Positions 40,636 through 51,811 of a DNA stretch of 64,000 nt are shown piece after piece (the stretch's first letter is position 1; each line of letters opens with the position of its first letter). Origin of the DNA: Valencia hispanica. Its lineage: Eukaryota > Chordata > Actinopteri > Cyprinodontiformes > Valenciidae. The notes beneath the pieces are model-generated. The model made no database searches, had not been told where the DNA came from, and saw only the letters and a list, made by a program, of their open reading frames with translations. A program made the position numbers and the translations under genes. Location of the stretch: positions 34,965,296 to 35,029,295 of the forward strand of contig OY747703.1 in the NCBI GenBank assembly GCA_963556495.2, given 5' to 3'.

Positions 40636-41642
40636 TCCAGAATAGAATTTAAGATCCTTCTTCTTACATACAAAGCCCTTAATAATCAAGCTCCATCATA
40701 CATCAGAGATCTAATTGTTCCTTATGTTCCTAACAGAGCACTTCGCTCTCAGACTGCAGGTTTACTTGTAGTTCCTAGGATTTCTAAAAGTAGAATGGGA
40801 GGCAGATCTTTTAGTTATCAGGCTCCTCTCCTGTGGAACCAGCTCCCAGCTTTAGTCCGTGAGGCAGACACTCTGTTTACTTTTAAGGCCAGGCTTAAAA
40901 CTTTCCTTTTTGATAAAGCTTATAGTTAGAGTGGCTTAGGTCATCCTGAGCTATCTCTGTAGTTATGCTGCTATAGGCTTAGACTGCTGGAGGACAGACT
41001 TACCAATTTTCTTCACTCTGCTACTTCCTTTTCTCCTACGACTCTCCAGTTGTATTACAGTACATTCTGTTATTTCGACTGTTAACTTTGTTTTCTCTCA
41101 GTGTTTTTCTCTCCATAGAAGATATACCTGGTCTGGTATCCTGCTTGGCTGCAATGCCCTGTTGGACGGGGGGCATCGACTGGGATGATCCTCCCAGTAA
41201 CTGAACATCCACTGTGTCCTGTTATCAACTTTTTACTTTCTGTAACATAGAAAGTTCTCTTATATCAGATCTTCTGTTCCTTCTGTGTTTCTGCTCTGTC
41301 TTCTCAAACCCCCAGACGGTCGTGGCAGATGGCCGCGCCTACTGAGCCTGGTTCTGTTGGAGGTTTCTTCCTGTTAAAGGGGAGTTTTTCCTCTCCATCG
41401 TTGCTACATGCTTGCTCAGTATGAGGGATTGCTGAAGGATTGCTGTGGTTGGAAAGTCTGCATCAACGGGGCCCAACCTCAAGCCAATGACTGACGCATT
41501 CTGCTGGGATTCCTTAAATAGGAAACTTTTTAACTTATTGGAATTTTTGTATAAATGTATTAAAATGACTTCTTGTTAAGTGCCTTGAGATGACATCTGT
41601 TGTGAATTGGCACTATATAAATAAACTGAATTGAATTGAATG

Positions 41643-41995
41643 TCCAACCATCATACTGCTCTGGAAGGAGATAGGGTTTGTCTCCCAGAGGTGACTGTTT
41701 TGGTGTGAAATGTGCAAATCAACCCCATGAACGAAAGCAAAAAACCGAGAAAAAGATTCTGGCCGAAGTTGTTAAAGGTGTCATTAAGCGCATTTAGCAC
41801 CGACATAAGCACCGACATAAGCTAAAAGGTCACTCAGGGAGGCAGAAGCCATGACTTCGAAAGAAGAATAAAAAGGATGGTTACAGTTTGTAAACACACT
41901 CAAGGACAGAGACCATATATTTTGGAGACATGTCCTGGAGTTTGATGAAACTCAAGCTGATTAATTTTCCATAAGTCACTTAGCCCTCATCCCAT
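41643..41995 (+). pseudogene. Tc1-like transposase remnant
   Basis: TCATACTGCTCTGGAAGGAG, TTTGTCTCCCAGAGGTGACT and TGTGCAAATCAACCCCATGA are followed by a frame reading RHKLKGHSGRQKP. A further stretch reads DRDHIFWRHVLEFDET, a decayed version of the Tc1 D-x-x-W-x-x-V-x-W-S-D-E block. In-frame stops and gaps make it a remnant. It abuts the tail of L2 copy 2. Confidence 0.75.
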
Positions 41996-42254
41996 ACACA
42001 ATTTGCCAGTCAAAAAAGGTCTGTTGGGAGGAGTTTTAGTAAATTGACGTCCCAAACTCCCAAAAGATAACACAAATGGATACTCATCTTCTCACCTCTG
42101 CTCAGCGATTGTTTGATTGTTTCCATCTGAAATATTCAATTACAGGATATTACAGAAATGATTTAACACACGCTCATTAATACATTGTTGAATCATACCG
42201 TATACATGTAATCACTGAAGGTGCTATATTACAGAATAATGAACTAGTATTACA

Positions 42255-42505
42255 TTATGTGGCCTGCACAGTGGCTTAGATGGTAGCACCATTGCATCCA
42301 TCCTTGCAGCAAGAAAATCCTGGGTTGAAATCCCAGTTAGGGTTCTTTCGGCATGGAGTTTTTATGTTCTCCCTGTGCATGTGTGGCTTCTCCCTGGGTA
42401 CTCTGGGTTCTACCCCCAGTCCAAAAATATGACTTTGGTTAAATTGTTTCTCTGTCCCTGCAACCCTGCAAAGATAAGCAGGTATAGATAATGTATGGAT
42501 GAACT
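42255..42505 (-). repeat. dispersed repeat copy (family of 21180-21515), inverted
   Basis: On the plus strand it runs GCACAGTGGCTTAGATGGTA, CTTGCAGCAAGAAAATCCTG, TTCTCCCTGTGCATGTGTGG and CTCTGGGTTCTACCCCCAGT, the reverse complement of the 21180-21515 repeat in full order. Confidence 0.7.
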
Positions 42506-43274
42506 CTACTGCTTCAGACGTTTTGTCCATGAAAATGACTTTTACCTCTAAGGGCAAAGTATTAACATCTCCACTCCAGGCAGTAAAACTGGTGAACACA
42601 AAGAAAAACTATTTAACAAAAGGTCAAAGTTAAACATAATACACAGGAGGAGGAAGTAATTTTTATTTCTAGGGTTTATCCAAAGGCATTAAACATCACA
42701 TAAATCTGTGGGAAAGTAATCCAAAAGTTTTTCTTGTTGAGCATCAGTTACAAAACCAATCAAATGTACACTATATTGCAGCATTGAATGAACTAAGATG
42801 TGCTTTGACAGGTTTGTTTTAGGCTAAAACAGTGGGGGGGAACTCTGTGGGTGTCCAGAAGCGACATCTCCACAGATCAGACACTTAGCCAATCTTTCAT
42901 TGACAGCATTAAGTAATCACAAGATAATTAATGCACCTTACACATATGCCCCTCCTCACCCTTGCTATTTTAATCATTCAGCAGAGTGTTTCAGATAAGG
43001 TGATGTCATCTGCATGTGAATATGCATGTGTTTGCTGCATAATTAAAGTGAGGAGAAATGCTGCCGTGGGATCTGTGAAACATTTGAGAATGGCCCCTCT
43101 GTTAGCTGTTCCCTCGGTGCACAGAGACCTCACATTGTGTGTCCGGCCAGTGCCTGGGTTACTGCTATTGTCTATCAACACCTCCCTCTCATTCTCCTGC
43201 ATAGCCATGCACCAGAGATGGGGAAGAAGGTGGCTTTTCATTGATGGGTCAGTTGGAGCATGCACAGGAACTAA
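42506..43274. other. no recognised feature
   Basis: Intergenic sequence with overlapping chance frames on both strands near 42930-43265; no family recognised. Confidence 0.4.
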
Positions 43275-43280
43275 GTGTGT

Positions 43281-43313
<33 letters not shown>

Positions 43314-43340
43314 GTGGTGGTGGGGGGGGGGCGGGGGGGG
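43275..43340. repeat. (GT)n followed by G-rich tract
   Basis: An imperfect GT run of about 37 bp, GGT units, then runs of ten and eight G separated by one C. The plus-strand G-tracts could form a G-quadruplex. Confidence 0.95.
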
Positions 43341-43689
43341 AGTCAGTCAGCTGGCTGCAACGGTCTTTCATTATCTTGAACTATTTCCCAGCAACAGGCA
43401 ACTGGCAAGAACACTATAGAATGGCTCATTACCTCCAAGTACTGACATGAAGAGAGGAGGAGGAGGCTGAGGTGGACCAATAAGAATGCTGCGATTATTG
43501 TCCAGTTTTAATATTACTTTGGTCGGACTGTACAAAAAAAAAAAACACAGTTATCCCTGCTTGCAAGAGACATTTCTTTGTAAATAAATTGTGCAAAGTC
43601 CATGACATTACGTCAAAATGTACTAATGTCAATTAGGAATTAATCTATTAATACTGGAAAAAATGAATAAACTGATAATCTTTGCCTAT
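43341..43689. other. no recognised feature
   Basis: Intergenic, with an A-rich stretch near 43535. Confidence 0.4.
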
Positions 43690-43765
43690 TTAGTCACCTT
43701 GAATTACCTTGTTGTTGAAAGTTTGCTATACAAAATAAATTGCCTTGCATTGCCCTGCTTAGTCG
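43690..43765 (+). mobile_element. LINE/SINE 3' tail
   Basis: CACCTTGAATTACCTTGTTG, TTGAAAGTTTGCTATACAAA and AATAAATTGCCTTGCATTGC form the same tail type as 31640-31758. Confidence 0.6.
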
Positions 43766-44054
43766 TGTTTTTTTTAAATCAAATCAAAACAAATAGTTTA
43801 TTATATATTAGCAATAAATTATTGGTTACATAAAGTCTAATCACGATAAAAGCTAATCTTAGGTCACCTATTTGAAAAAAACATTATAATCCAATTAAAA
43901 GAAGTCCTTTTCAGTCCAACACATTTCAGAAACCTTAAACATATTCATATAATCCAATAACAACTGTGAGTATTTACACTGTATTCAAATAAATTGTAAG
44001 TGCAAAAAGATTAATCAAATCACTAAATTCTAATTAGTGAAGTGTCTATTTAAG

Positions 44055-44195
44055 GAAAAAAGCTGATTACAGCAACTTCTCATTTCCATGAAATCCTCAC
44101 CCTGAGTAAGCATGGTGTAAAAGTGGAAAGAAGCAACTACTTTTAAACGGGAAGAAACTCCAGCAGAAACAGGCTCAGGGTGGATGGCTGTCTGC
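44055..44195 (-). mobile_element. L2-type LINE 3' UTR fragment, inverted
   Basis: The minus strand reads GGCAGACAGCCATCCACCCT, GAGCCTGTTTCTGCTGGAGT and TTCTTCCCGTTTAAAAG. This corresponds to the 3' UTR block AGATGGCCGCTCC...GAGCCTGGTTCTGTTGGAGG of the L2-type copies at 31300 and 41325. More diverged than those. Confidence 0.65.
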
Positions 44196-44311
44196 CAATC
44201 TGAATTTGAGGGATTTCAAATTTAGACATGCTTGTGCTGTCCTCACAACACGTGTCTGTGTGCTGCTAGACAGCCAGCGAACCATGAAAGAAAACTCCAG
44301 ACACAAGGTTT

Positions 44312-44786
44312 GCTTTTCTTGTTTAGTGAAGCTTTCTTGTATTGAAAACGAACAAATGTTTGGTAACTGTAACGTACAAAAGAAAAGGAGCAATCACTAA
44401 ATATGCATTGTATTAAACACAATTAGCTAGCCAGTGCACATGACATTCCAATGTAACCAACACGTACAAAACAAGACATATAGAGCGATACAGCATTATC
44501 AGACGTGTTTTTCAGGTCTCAATTCTGCAGTATGGACTGACTTACTTTTACAGAGCAAGAAATGCTGAAGATTGTCTATGTGCGAGAAAAGCACTCGCTC
44601 TGCAGCAACAACAACAAAAAAAGATCCTTCCTAGAGAAGGTGTCTCACTTTGTTCACTTTTTAACCTTGGCTTTTTAACATACTTCTTAACATATAATTA
44701 TTACCAATTCTAAACTTATTTATGACATTTTAACTAACTTAGTAACCATATGAAATTATAACTGTCTTTGACGCAAAGACATGACA
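44312..44786 (-). repeat. 3' LTR of BEL/Pao element
   Basis: 475 bp, matching 48972-49444 with only a handful of differences. On the minus strand it starts TGTCATGTCTTTGCGTCAAA and ends AAGAAAAGC. The internal side has a purine-rich GCAGGGAG before TGTCATG, a plausible polypurine primer site. Confidence 0.9.
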
Positions 44787-47700
44787 CTCCCTGCTTGATA
44801 TAATATATTATATCACTATAACTATGAAAACAACATGATAAAACATTTCTGTCGCATCAAAGATATTACTCAGTCTCTGAGAGTAGGACTACAACCTCTG
44901 AGATAGGTCTAAGGAATACTTTTGCAGTCCCATCTTTGACAATCCGCACTTCCACCTTGCGAACTTTCTTGTCGTTGCTGGGTAACGTTTTGTGACAAGT
45001 CCCGTGGGCCATTCGTTTCTGTTTATTTGCGAATCCTTCAACAGGACGATATCTCCTTCCTTGACATTGGGTTTGTTGTCAGTCCATTTTGTGTGTTTTT
45101 GCAAGGTAGACAAATATTCTCCTTTCCATCTTTTCCAAAATGTATCTGCGATGTGTTTTACTTGTTTCTACTGTTTTCCTAACAACTGTCCTACAAAGAA
45201 GTTTCCAGAGGGTGCAGAAACTGCGCTTAACTTTTGTGTAAGTAACATTGCTGGATTAAGTATTGCTGGACAGTCCAGGTCGGTCGATATTGGAACCAGA
45301 GGCCTAGCATTTATAATAGCCATTACCTCGGCCATAAATGTGCTTAAAACCTCGTGAGTGAGACATGTCTGAGCGTCTTTCAATAGCATTGCATTTAGGA
45401 TACGCCTAGCCACTCCTATGAGACGTTCCCATGACCCCCCCATATGTGACGTGTGTGGGGGATTAAATGTCCATGTGCACTTCTTTTCTTGAAGGTACTT
45501 TCCAATAGTGGAGTTGTCGGAGTCTAAACCCAGTTCCTTGCAGGCTCCTACAAAATTGGTCCCTCTGCCAGAGCGCAGGAGCTTAGCCGGACCACGGATA
45601 GAGAAGAACCCTCTTAATGCATTTATAAAACTATCTGTGGACTTGGTTTCAATCAATTCAATGTGTACGGCCCTGGTTGACATGCACGTAAAGAGGACAG
45701 CCCACCTTTTGCTCTGAGCACTACCTCCTCTAGTACGTCGCGTAACAAAAGTCCATGGCCCAAACACATCCAAACCCAGAGTAGTAAAATGAGGTTCAGG
45801 GTTTACACAATCTGCAGGCAAGTCTGCCATTTACTGAGCTTGCATTTTGCCTCGCAGTTTACGGCAGGTGACACAGTTATGTATGATTGAAGATACAAGT
45901 CGTTTACCTCCAATTATCTAGAAGCCAGACCCACGGACAGCTCCTTCCGTTATGTGCCGTCCTTGATGAGCAGAGCGTTTGTGGAAGTGTCTTACAAGAA
46001 GTGTGGCGACGTTGCTGGCTGAAGGGATAATCAGAGGGTGTTTTTCATTGTTTGTGAGATCGGCAGAGGAGAGGCGTCCACCAACTCGTAACAGTCCATC
46101 TCTGTCCACAACCGGACTAAGCTTTTTGAGTGTGTCCTTTTTGGAGTTTGTCTGTTTGCCTTCTTTTATCCTTTCAAATGACTCCTTGTATGCTTCCCTC
46201 TGGAGAAAGTGAATGATGAGGTTTTCAGCTTGAGTAAGTTCTTTCATGTTTGTACTCTCTTTTAGATTTTTCCATCCTTTTTCTCTGTTTAACTTTTATT
46301 TGAAAGAAGCAGCAACATGAACAAGTTTGGCTACTGCTCTGCGCAGTGTTATCCAACATGAGAATCTTTTGAAGCGATCGGTGCTTAGTTGCGACTCTGA
46401 TATTGTAGTTGACAAAGTTTTAACTTCTGCATGTATTTCTTTGTCTTTATCAAGTTCAACTAGTGTATGCAGATTGTCTGTGGGACTTGTCGGGATTATC
46501 TGAATACAGAAAGTCTGGTCCAGTGAACCATTTGCAGTTTTTAAGTTCAGCTGCTAGAATAGCTCTGGTTGCCTGGTCAGCCAGGTTTAACTCTGTTGCG
46601 ATGTAGTGCCATTGGTCAGTGCCAATGCGTGTGACACCATTGGCTACATACATGTAAAATCTTTTGGAGGAGTTGTGTATGTAGCCCAACAATACGACTG
46701 TCGGTAAAAAACGTTACGTTGTCTATTTTTATGTCTAACTCATCTCTGATTAACTCATACATTTCGACCTCAAGTAGGGCAGCACATAATTCTAGCCGCG
46801 GTACTGTGTGCGTAGGACGAGGAGCGCGTTTTGACTTTCCCATTATAAAACCTACATGGTACTGACCGTTGCTGTTAAGAGAGCGTAAGTAAACTACAGC
46901 TCCTATTGCTACAGTAGAAGCATCAGAGAAGATACACAGTTCAATACTTCTCGCAGCACTTAACGAACCTGGACTGTAGCATCTTTTGATTTGTAGATCT
47001 TCAAGGTTTTTTATTAAGTCTCTCCATGTGGCCCATGCCTCCTCTTTTTCTGGAGGCAGAGGCATGTCCCAGTCTCTCTATTCAGACGACAGTCGCCTTA
47101 GTTGCGCTTTGCCCTGCATGATTATGGGAGCAGCGAATCCCAAAGGGTCATACAGGCTGTTGATTGTCGACAACACTCCCCTGCGTGTGAACGGTTTTGT
47201 CTCATTGGACACCAGGTAAGTAAAGTTGTCTGTTTGTAGAGTCCAGCAGAGTCCCAGGCTTCTCTGAACAGGGAGAGGATCTACTCCGATGTCTAAAGTT
47301 TTTAAATCCTTTGCGCGGTCCTCCACAGGAAATGCTTCCATGACCAGGTTGCAGTTCGATGCTACTTTGTGGGATCTCAGATTAGATTCAGCTAACATAT
47401 TTTTGGTTCTCATTAACAGATCAAAAGCGTCTTCGGGTGCAGCAACTGATGTGAGTTCATCATCAACATAAAACTGTCTCTCAATAAACTGCCTTGCATC
47501 AGTGCTGCTCTTGTGCTGCCCGTCTCATGCAGTAAATAGCTACAGCGGGTGACGGGCTGTTGCCAAAAACATGTACTTTCATCCTATATTCGACTATACT
47601 CTTGGTGACGTCGTTGTCCTCAAACCAGAGATAGCGAAGATAGTCTCTGTGTTCTTTGCACACCTCGAAACAATAAAACATCTGCTGTACGTCTGCTGTC

Positions 47701-48971
47701 AAGGCTATGGGCTCTTTTCTAAACCTCAATAACACCCCTATGAGAGAGTTGTTGAAATCGGGTCCACTAAGCAGCACCTGATTCAGTGATACTCCATCAC
47801 ACTCCGCACTTGAATCGAAAACAACTCGTAACTGGTCCGGTTTCTGTGGGTGGTATACACCAAATGTTGGCAGATGCCAGTGCTCTTTACCTTCGGGCAG
47901 AGGTGGTGCGAGTTCAGCTTGATCATTATTCAGCATTTTCTGCATGAACTGGATGCAGTGATCTTTCATTACTGGTTTCTTCTCCAGAGTCTTTTTGAGG
48001 GAGTACAGACGCTTTAGGGCTTGCTCTCAATTGCTTGGGAGCCTCCTTCTTGGAGAACGGAAAGGCAAGGGAGCAACCCAACTGTTCTCTTTGTTCTGGC
48101 TGACTGCATTGTCCACAAGACTTAAAAAGGTTTTGTCATCGATCGACAGTGCGACCTTGTCATCTGAATCAGATCTATTGAACACCGAATGACCTAGCTT
48201 GTCAGTGTTATGCTCAAAGTCAAAAGTGTCCTTACACTGAGTGTTTTGATGAGATGTAATACTATATAACTCTCTTTCACTGTGATGATTTTAGGGCATG
48301 GCTCAAAATAGGATGTACGTCCGCTGTCTAACGTGTATGTTTTGTAAAAATTTACCTCTGATGTGCTGTGAGCCTTTCCTAAGCACACCTCTCCCACAAT
48401 AACCCAGCCCAAGTCCAGTCTTTGTGCATACGGGGCGTTATTCGGCCTGTTGATCTGTTCGCATACCTTATGTACCCTGAGGATGTCCCTCCCCAGGAGT
48501 AAGAGGATAGGAGCATGGTGGTCGACAGGTTGGATCTTCTTCGCTATTGGGAGCAGGTGGGGATGATAGTGAGCAATCTCGGGTGAAGGTATTTCAGTTC
48601 AGTATTTCAGGCACTGAAACACATTCAATCAAAGGGGGGAGCTGGATGTCTATTTTTCTGTCCATGGATTGTATGCAGAAGTTCACGGCTCTCCTACCGG
48701 TAGTTTGAGCTTTTCTGGAGCAAGTCTTGAGGGTGTACGGTGCAGGTGGCGCTTTGATTTCAAACAGGTTGAAAAACTCTGTCCCGGCCAGGGACCTATT
48801 GCTTTGTTTGTCGATCACTGCATACATGTTGATTGTGCTTTACTTTTGCCCTTCTGGGTAGGCTTTCACTAAACAAATCTTGGAGCAAGAGCGCAGGTTT
48901 TTACTCTGACCGCACACCTCTGTGCACTTGGAGACGACTGAAGGAGAGCTTTCAATTTGCTCTTCGCCTTC
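44787..48971 (-). pseudogene. BEL/Pao retrotransposon polyprotein, gag-less and broken
   Basis: Minus-strand order: the very end of gag (KCTEVCG, LRSCSKICLVKAYPEGQ) at about 48905-48840, then a Pao-type aspartic protease (MYAVIDKQSNRSLAGTEFF, YTLKTCS, LGWVIVGEVCLG). Reverse transcriptase follows (HLPTFGVYHPQKPDQLRVVF, LTADVQQMF, YVDD at 47459-47470), then the Pao RNase H region (ELCIFSDASTVAIGAV, FFTDSRIV). Integrase is next (LGLDVFGPW, MGGSWERL), and a C-terminal domain (EGDIVLLKDSQINRNEWPTG). Several frameshifts and stops separate the frames. VIDKQSN has Lys where VIDDQSN is usual, and the integrase LLRSGRGTNF has Gly where Asp is usual. Only about 70 bp separate the right LTR from the gag end, so gag and the primer-binding site are missing. 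Confidence 0.88.
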
Positions 48972-49444
48972 GCTTTTCTTGTTTAGTGAAGCTTTCTTGA
49001 ATTGAAAACGAACGATTGTTTGGTAACTGTCACGTACAAAAGAGAAGGAGCAATCACTATATGCATTATATTAAACACAATTAGCTAGCCAGTGCACATG
49101 ACATTCCAATGTAACCAACACGTAAAAAACAAGACGTATAGAGCGATACAGCATTATCAGACGTGTTTTTCAGGTCTCAATTCTGCAGTATGAGCTGACT
49201 TACTTTTAGAAAGCAAGAAATGCTGAAGATTGTCTATGTGCGAGAAAAGCACTCGCTCTGCAGCAACAACAACAAAAAAAGATCCTTCCTAGAGAAGCTG
49301 TCTCACTTTGTTCACTTTTTAACCTTGGCTTTTTAACATACTTCTTAACATATAATTATTACCAATTCTAAACTTATTTATGACATTTTAACTAACTTAT
49401 TAACCATATGAAATTATAACTGTCTTTGACCCAAAGACATGACA
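48972..49444 (-). repeat. 5' LTR of BEL/Pao element
   Basis: 473 bp, direct repeat of 44312-44786, differing at about 12-15 positions by eye. Outer boundary TGTCATGTCTTTGGGTCAAA on the minus strand. The bases flanking the two outer ends do not form an obvious 4-6 bp target duplication. Confidence 0.9.
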
Positions 49445-49729
49445 ATGCTTGTTTCCTAATTAAGAGATCTGATTCACCAAACATCGTGGATAAATAATAT
49501 TAAGCATCAGGGAAAATGGAGGATATCCAACCCATCTAGTTAAATAACTTCACAAGTAGGCTAAAGCAAAGTATAGAATATTGGCCCCAGCACTAAACCC
49601 TGTGGAACTCCATAGCTAAGCTATTCCATTAAACAAACTTTTATCTATTTATTGTTCTTTCCATCAATTCCAGTATATGTAAAATTTAAATAGAAGTTAT
49701 TTTTTCCTATGTTAGAACCAACTCAATAT
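49445..49729. other. no recognised feature
   Basis: AT-rich sequence; ACTAAACCCTGTGGAACTCC near 49592 hints at retroelement origin but nothing more can be said. Confidence 0.3.
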
Positions 49730-49920
49730 ATTGTCCCCTGTTGCTACATGCTGGTTCAGGAGGAGTTATTGCAGCAAAGTCAGTGACTCGATGAAGTCGG
49801 TTGGTTTTCCTTAGAAAAAAAACATTTTACCGGTTAGAATACTACATTAAACTAGATTGCATTGTTTTATACCTAGGATGTAATGGGTGAAACTGTCTGT
49901 ATGATTGGTTTGAATTGAAT
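49730..49920 (+). mobile_element. L2-type LINE 3' UTR, old copy
   Basis: TTGCTACATGCTGGTTCAGG, ATGAAGTCGGTTGGTTTTCC and GATTGGTTTGAATTGAAT follow the order of the L2 3' UTR in the two copies but are diverged. Confidence 0.5.
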
Positions 49921-50874
49921 ACATATTGACTGCATAAGTATTAATGGGGTGGGGGATTTTATTTACTAACATTGTGACTGGGTTTGCAATTCACGTAATA
50001 TTCATTGCATAGAGGAATATGAACTAAAATATTTTTCTAAGAGAGAAATTCAGCCTTAACCAAATTTTTTAATGTTCTTTCATTAGTATATTATGATTAG
50101 TGTTTGGTCTCTCTAAAAGTGGTAAAAACTAAAAAGATTCAACTACCAAGCATTCTTTTAATTCAGCCCCAGTAATAGGCGTTTACTGTTTAATGTTTCT
50201 TCACTTCTGTTCTCTGGCCCTGCTTGAAACCAGTTGGAACCATCCCAGGAAGGCTGGCACTGAACTTTGAACACTTCTAGTCTGAAGAAATTGTAAATGT
50301 GATAAATAGAGGTAGTATAGGAACTGTCATTACTGTGGAGATCATTTCCTCTCATTTCTATATGCTAATTTTTTCCCCAAATGAGCCAGACCTAATATTT
50401 AAACCTTTTGTTTATTCAAATCTAAAATGTACTGAGAACAGCATAATTTTAGAAATATGAAATGAAATTTCAGCACCAGCAAGCTTGGTTGAGGCCTGAT
50501 CTGTTTCTGAGGCCACTTGTCAGATGTTTTCTGGATATTTTCATTTTTCTTAAAAAAAAACATTAATTTCAGATACTCTTTACCTGCTTCAGATTGCTTT
50601 AAAGCCTTACACCTCTACTTTTATTTAGTTTGCTCCATTCATAATGTGTACAAACAAATATCACAGTAAAACCTGTGTGATAATTTTTCAGTGCATAAAC
50701 AAAAATGTGTTCCATTCATTAAATCTAACTGTGGTCCTGATTGTAACATATGTATTTAAGGGAGCTAATAATCCTGAATCACCCAGAGCAGCCAGAGCAA
50801 AATACAATGCAATACAGATTAGATAACTTTCAGATTTTCCATCCTTGTCCTTTTTTCCTCTCTTGCCCCTTACA
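49921..50874. other. no recognised feature
   Basis: AT-rich intergenic sequence. Confidence 0.4.
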
Positions 50875-51135
50875 CTATTTCACTCCTCTTTTGTTTACAC
50901 TATCACACCATGTGTTGCGCAATAGGCCTTGGCCAGAAGTCTGAGTTTTCTGTTGCTGTAGTATAACGAGGAGCTCTGTCACAAACTGTTTGAGCATAAT
51001 CTGTCCTCCTTCCCTGAAACTGATGTCTCCCTCCTCTTCCTCCTCTTCCTCTCCACCTCCTCCACTCTGAATTCTCTCTGTCAGGCAAGTTAACTCACGA
51101 GCTGCCTTTTTCAGATGCTCAAAGAAATAAAACAT
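50875..51135 (-). other. unassigned 86-codon open frame with acidic run
   Basis: The minus-strand frame starts MFYFFEHLKKAARELTCL and has a Gly/Glu run encoded by a GGA-type repeat. It then gives a helix-like stretch GGQIMLKQFVTELLVILQQQ and ends NTWCDSVNKRG. The amphipathic pattern on both sides of the acidic run looks more protein-like than most chance frames here, but no family is recognised. It could be an isolated exon, a retrocopy remnant or chance. Confidence 0.15.
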
Positions 51136-51654
51136 CTTTACACAGAAAATAAAATAAAAATATAAAAAAGGTCAAATATAAGTTCTGCTTGTCTCTTTTA
51201 AGATATTATGTCTGATTAAAGCCTGATTAAAGGTTGCATGAGTAGTACAATGCAATTGAGCAACCTGTAATGTCACTTCTTAAATCTTTGGCTCAGAATG
51301 CAAACTTTTCAAGTTTTAATGTACTGTAAGCATTTGTTGTGTGGGATGTTAACTGTGAATCATAAAACCGAGCGCTACCAGACAGTAAACACACAGTAAC
51401 TAAAAATAAGAAGCTCCTTTTAAAAACAGTACAAAAAATGTCCTGAAAAGTTAGTTGGGCTTATAAAGCTTATAATTATTCGCAGCAATAAAAAGCCACA
51501 TTGTTTCATTGACATATATGTTGTTGTTTAATGTTCAGAAAACATGTTTGCCTTAGAAAATACAATTAAAAAGTTTTCGAATACATTTTTTGTAAAACCA
51601 TTATTTGTTAAACAGTTACTAATCAAGATAGGTAGAATAATAAAAGTCATTTAT
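51136..51654. other. no recognised feature
   Basis: AT-rich intergenic sequence. Confidence 0.4.
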
Positions 51655-51741
51655 TCGAAAGATGTCCTCTCTGGGTTGGAGACGAGATCCTGCCCCAAGT
51701 GGAGGATCTTATTAACAAATTAGGTAATAATTGAGCGAGAT
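51655..51741 (+). mobile_element. RTE-type (Rex3-like) LINE fragment
   Basis: CTCTGGGTTGGAGACGAGAT and CCTGCCCCAAGTGGAGGATC match the RTE reverse transcriptase stretch usually read as LPQVEEFKYLGV in fish. It then breaks and is followed directly by the GATG array that typically ends these elements. Confidence 0.6.
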
Positions 51742-51811
51742 ATGGATGGATGGATGGATGGATGGATGGATGGATGGATGGATGGATGGATGGACGGACG
51801 GACGGATGGAT
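51742..51811. repeat. (ATGG)n microsatellite
   Basis: About 17 tetramers, the last few partly changed to ACGG. It directly follows an RTE-type fragment. Confidence 0.95.

Larger units (their letters stand above)
36723..41640 (+). mobile_element. L2-type LINE, copy 2, near full-length
   Basis: About 4.9 kb: a 5' UTR, ORF1 (36963-37844), ORF2 (about 37941-40635, or 40929 with readthrough of one stop), and a 3' UTR ending AAATAAACTGAATTGAATTG. It joins directly to the (GAA)n tail of the Nimb-type element. ORF1 carries an esterase-like domain, and ORF2 has endonuclease and reverse transcriptase without RNase H. This matches the CR1/L2 group. Defects are few: a 2-bp deletion relative to copy 1 near 38007, and a TGA at 38200-38202 where copy 1 has TTA. 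Confidence 0.9.

Noticed and set aside
42931..43450. 162-codon plus-strand frame and its minus-strand partner
   Set aside because: The C-terminal part is the GT/G-rich simple repeat, the rest matches no family and both strands are open by chance.
45508..47471. Plus-strand frames within the Pao element
   Set aside because: They are antisense to the polyprotein frames with recognised RT and integrase motifs.
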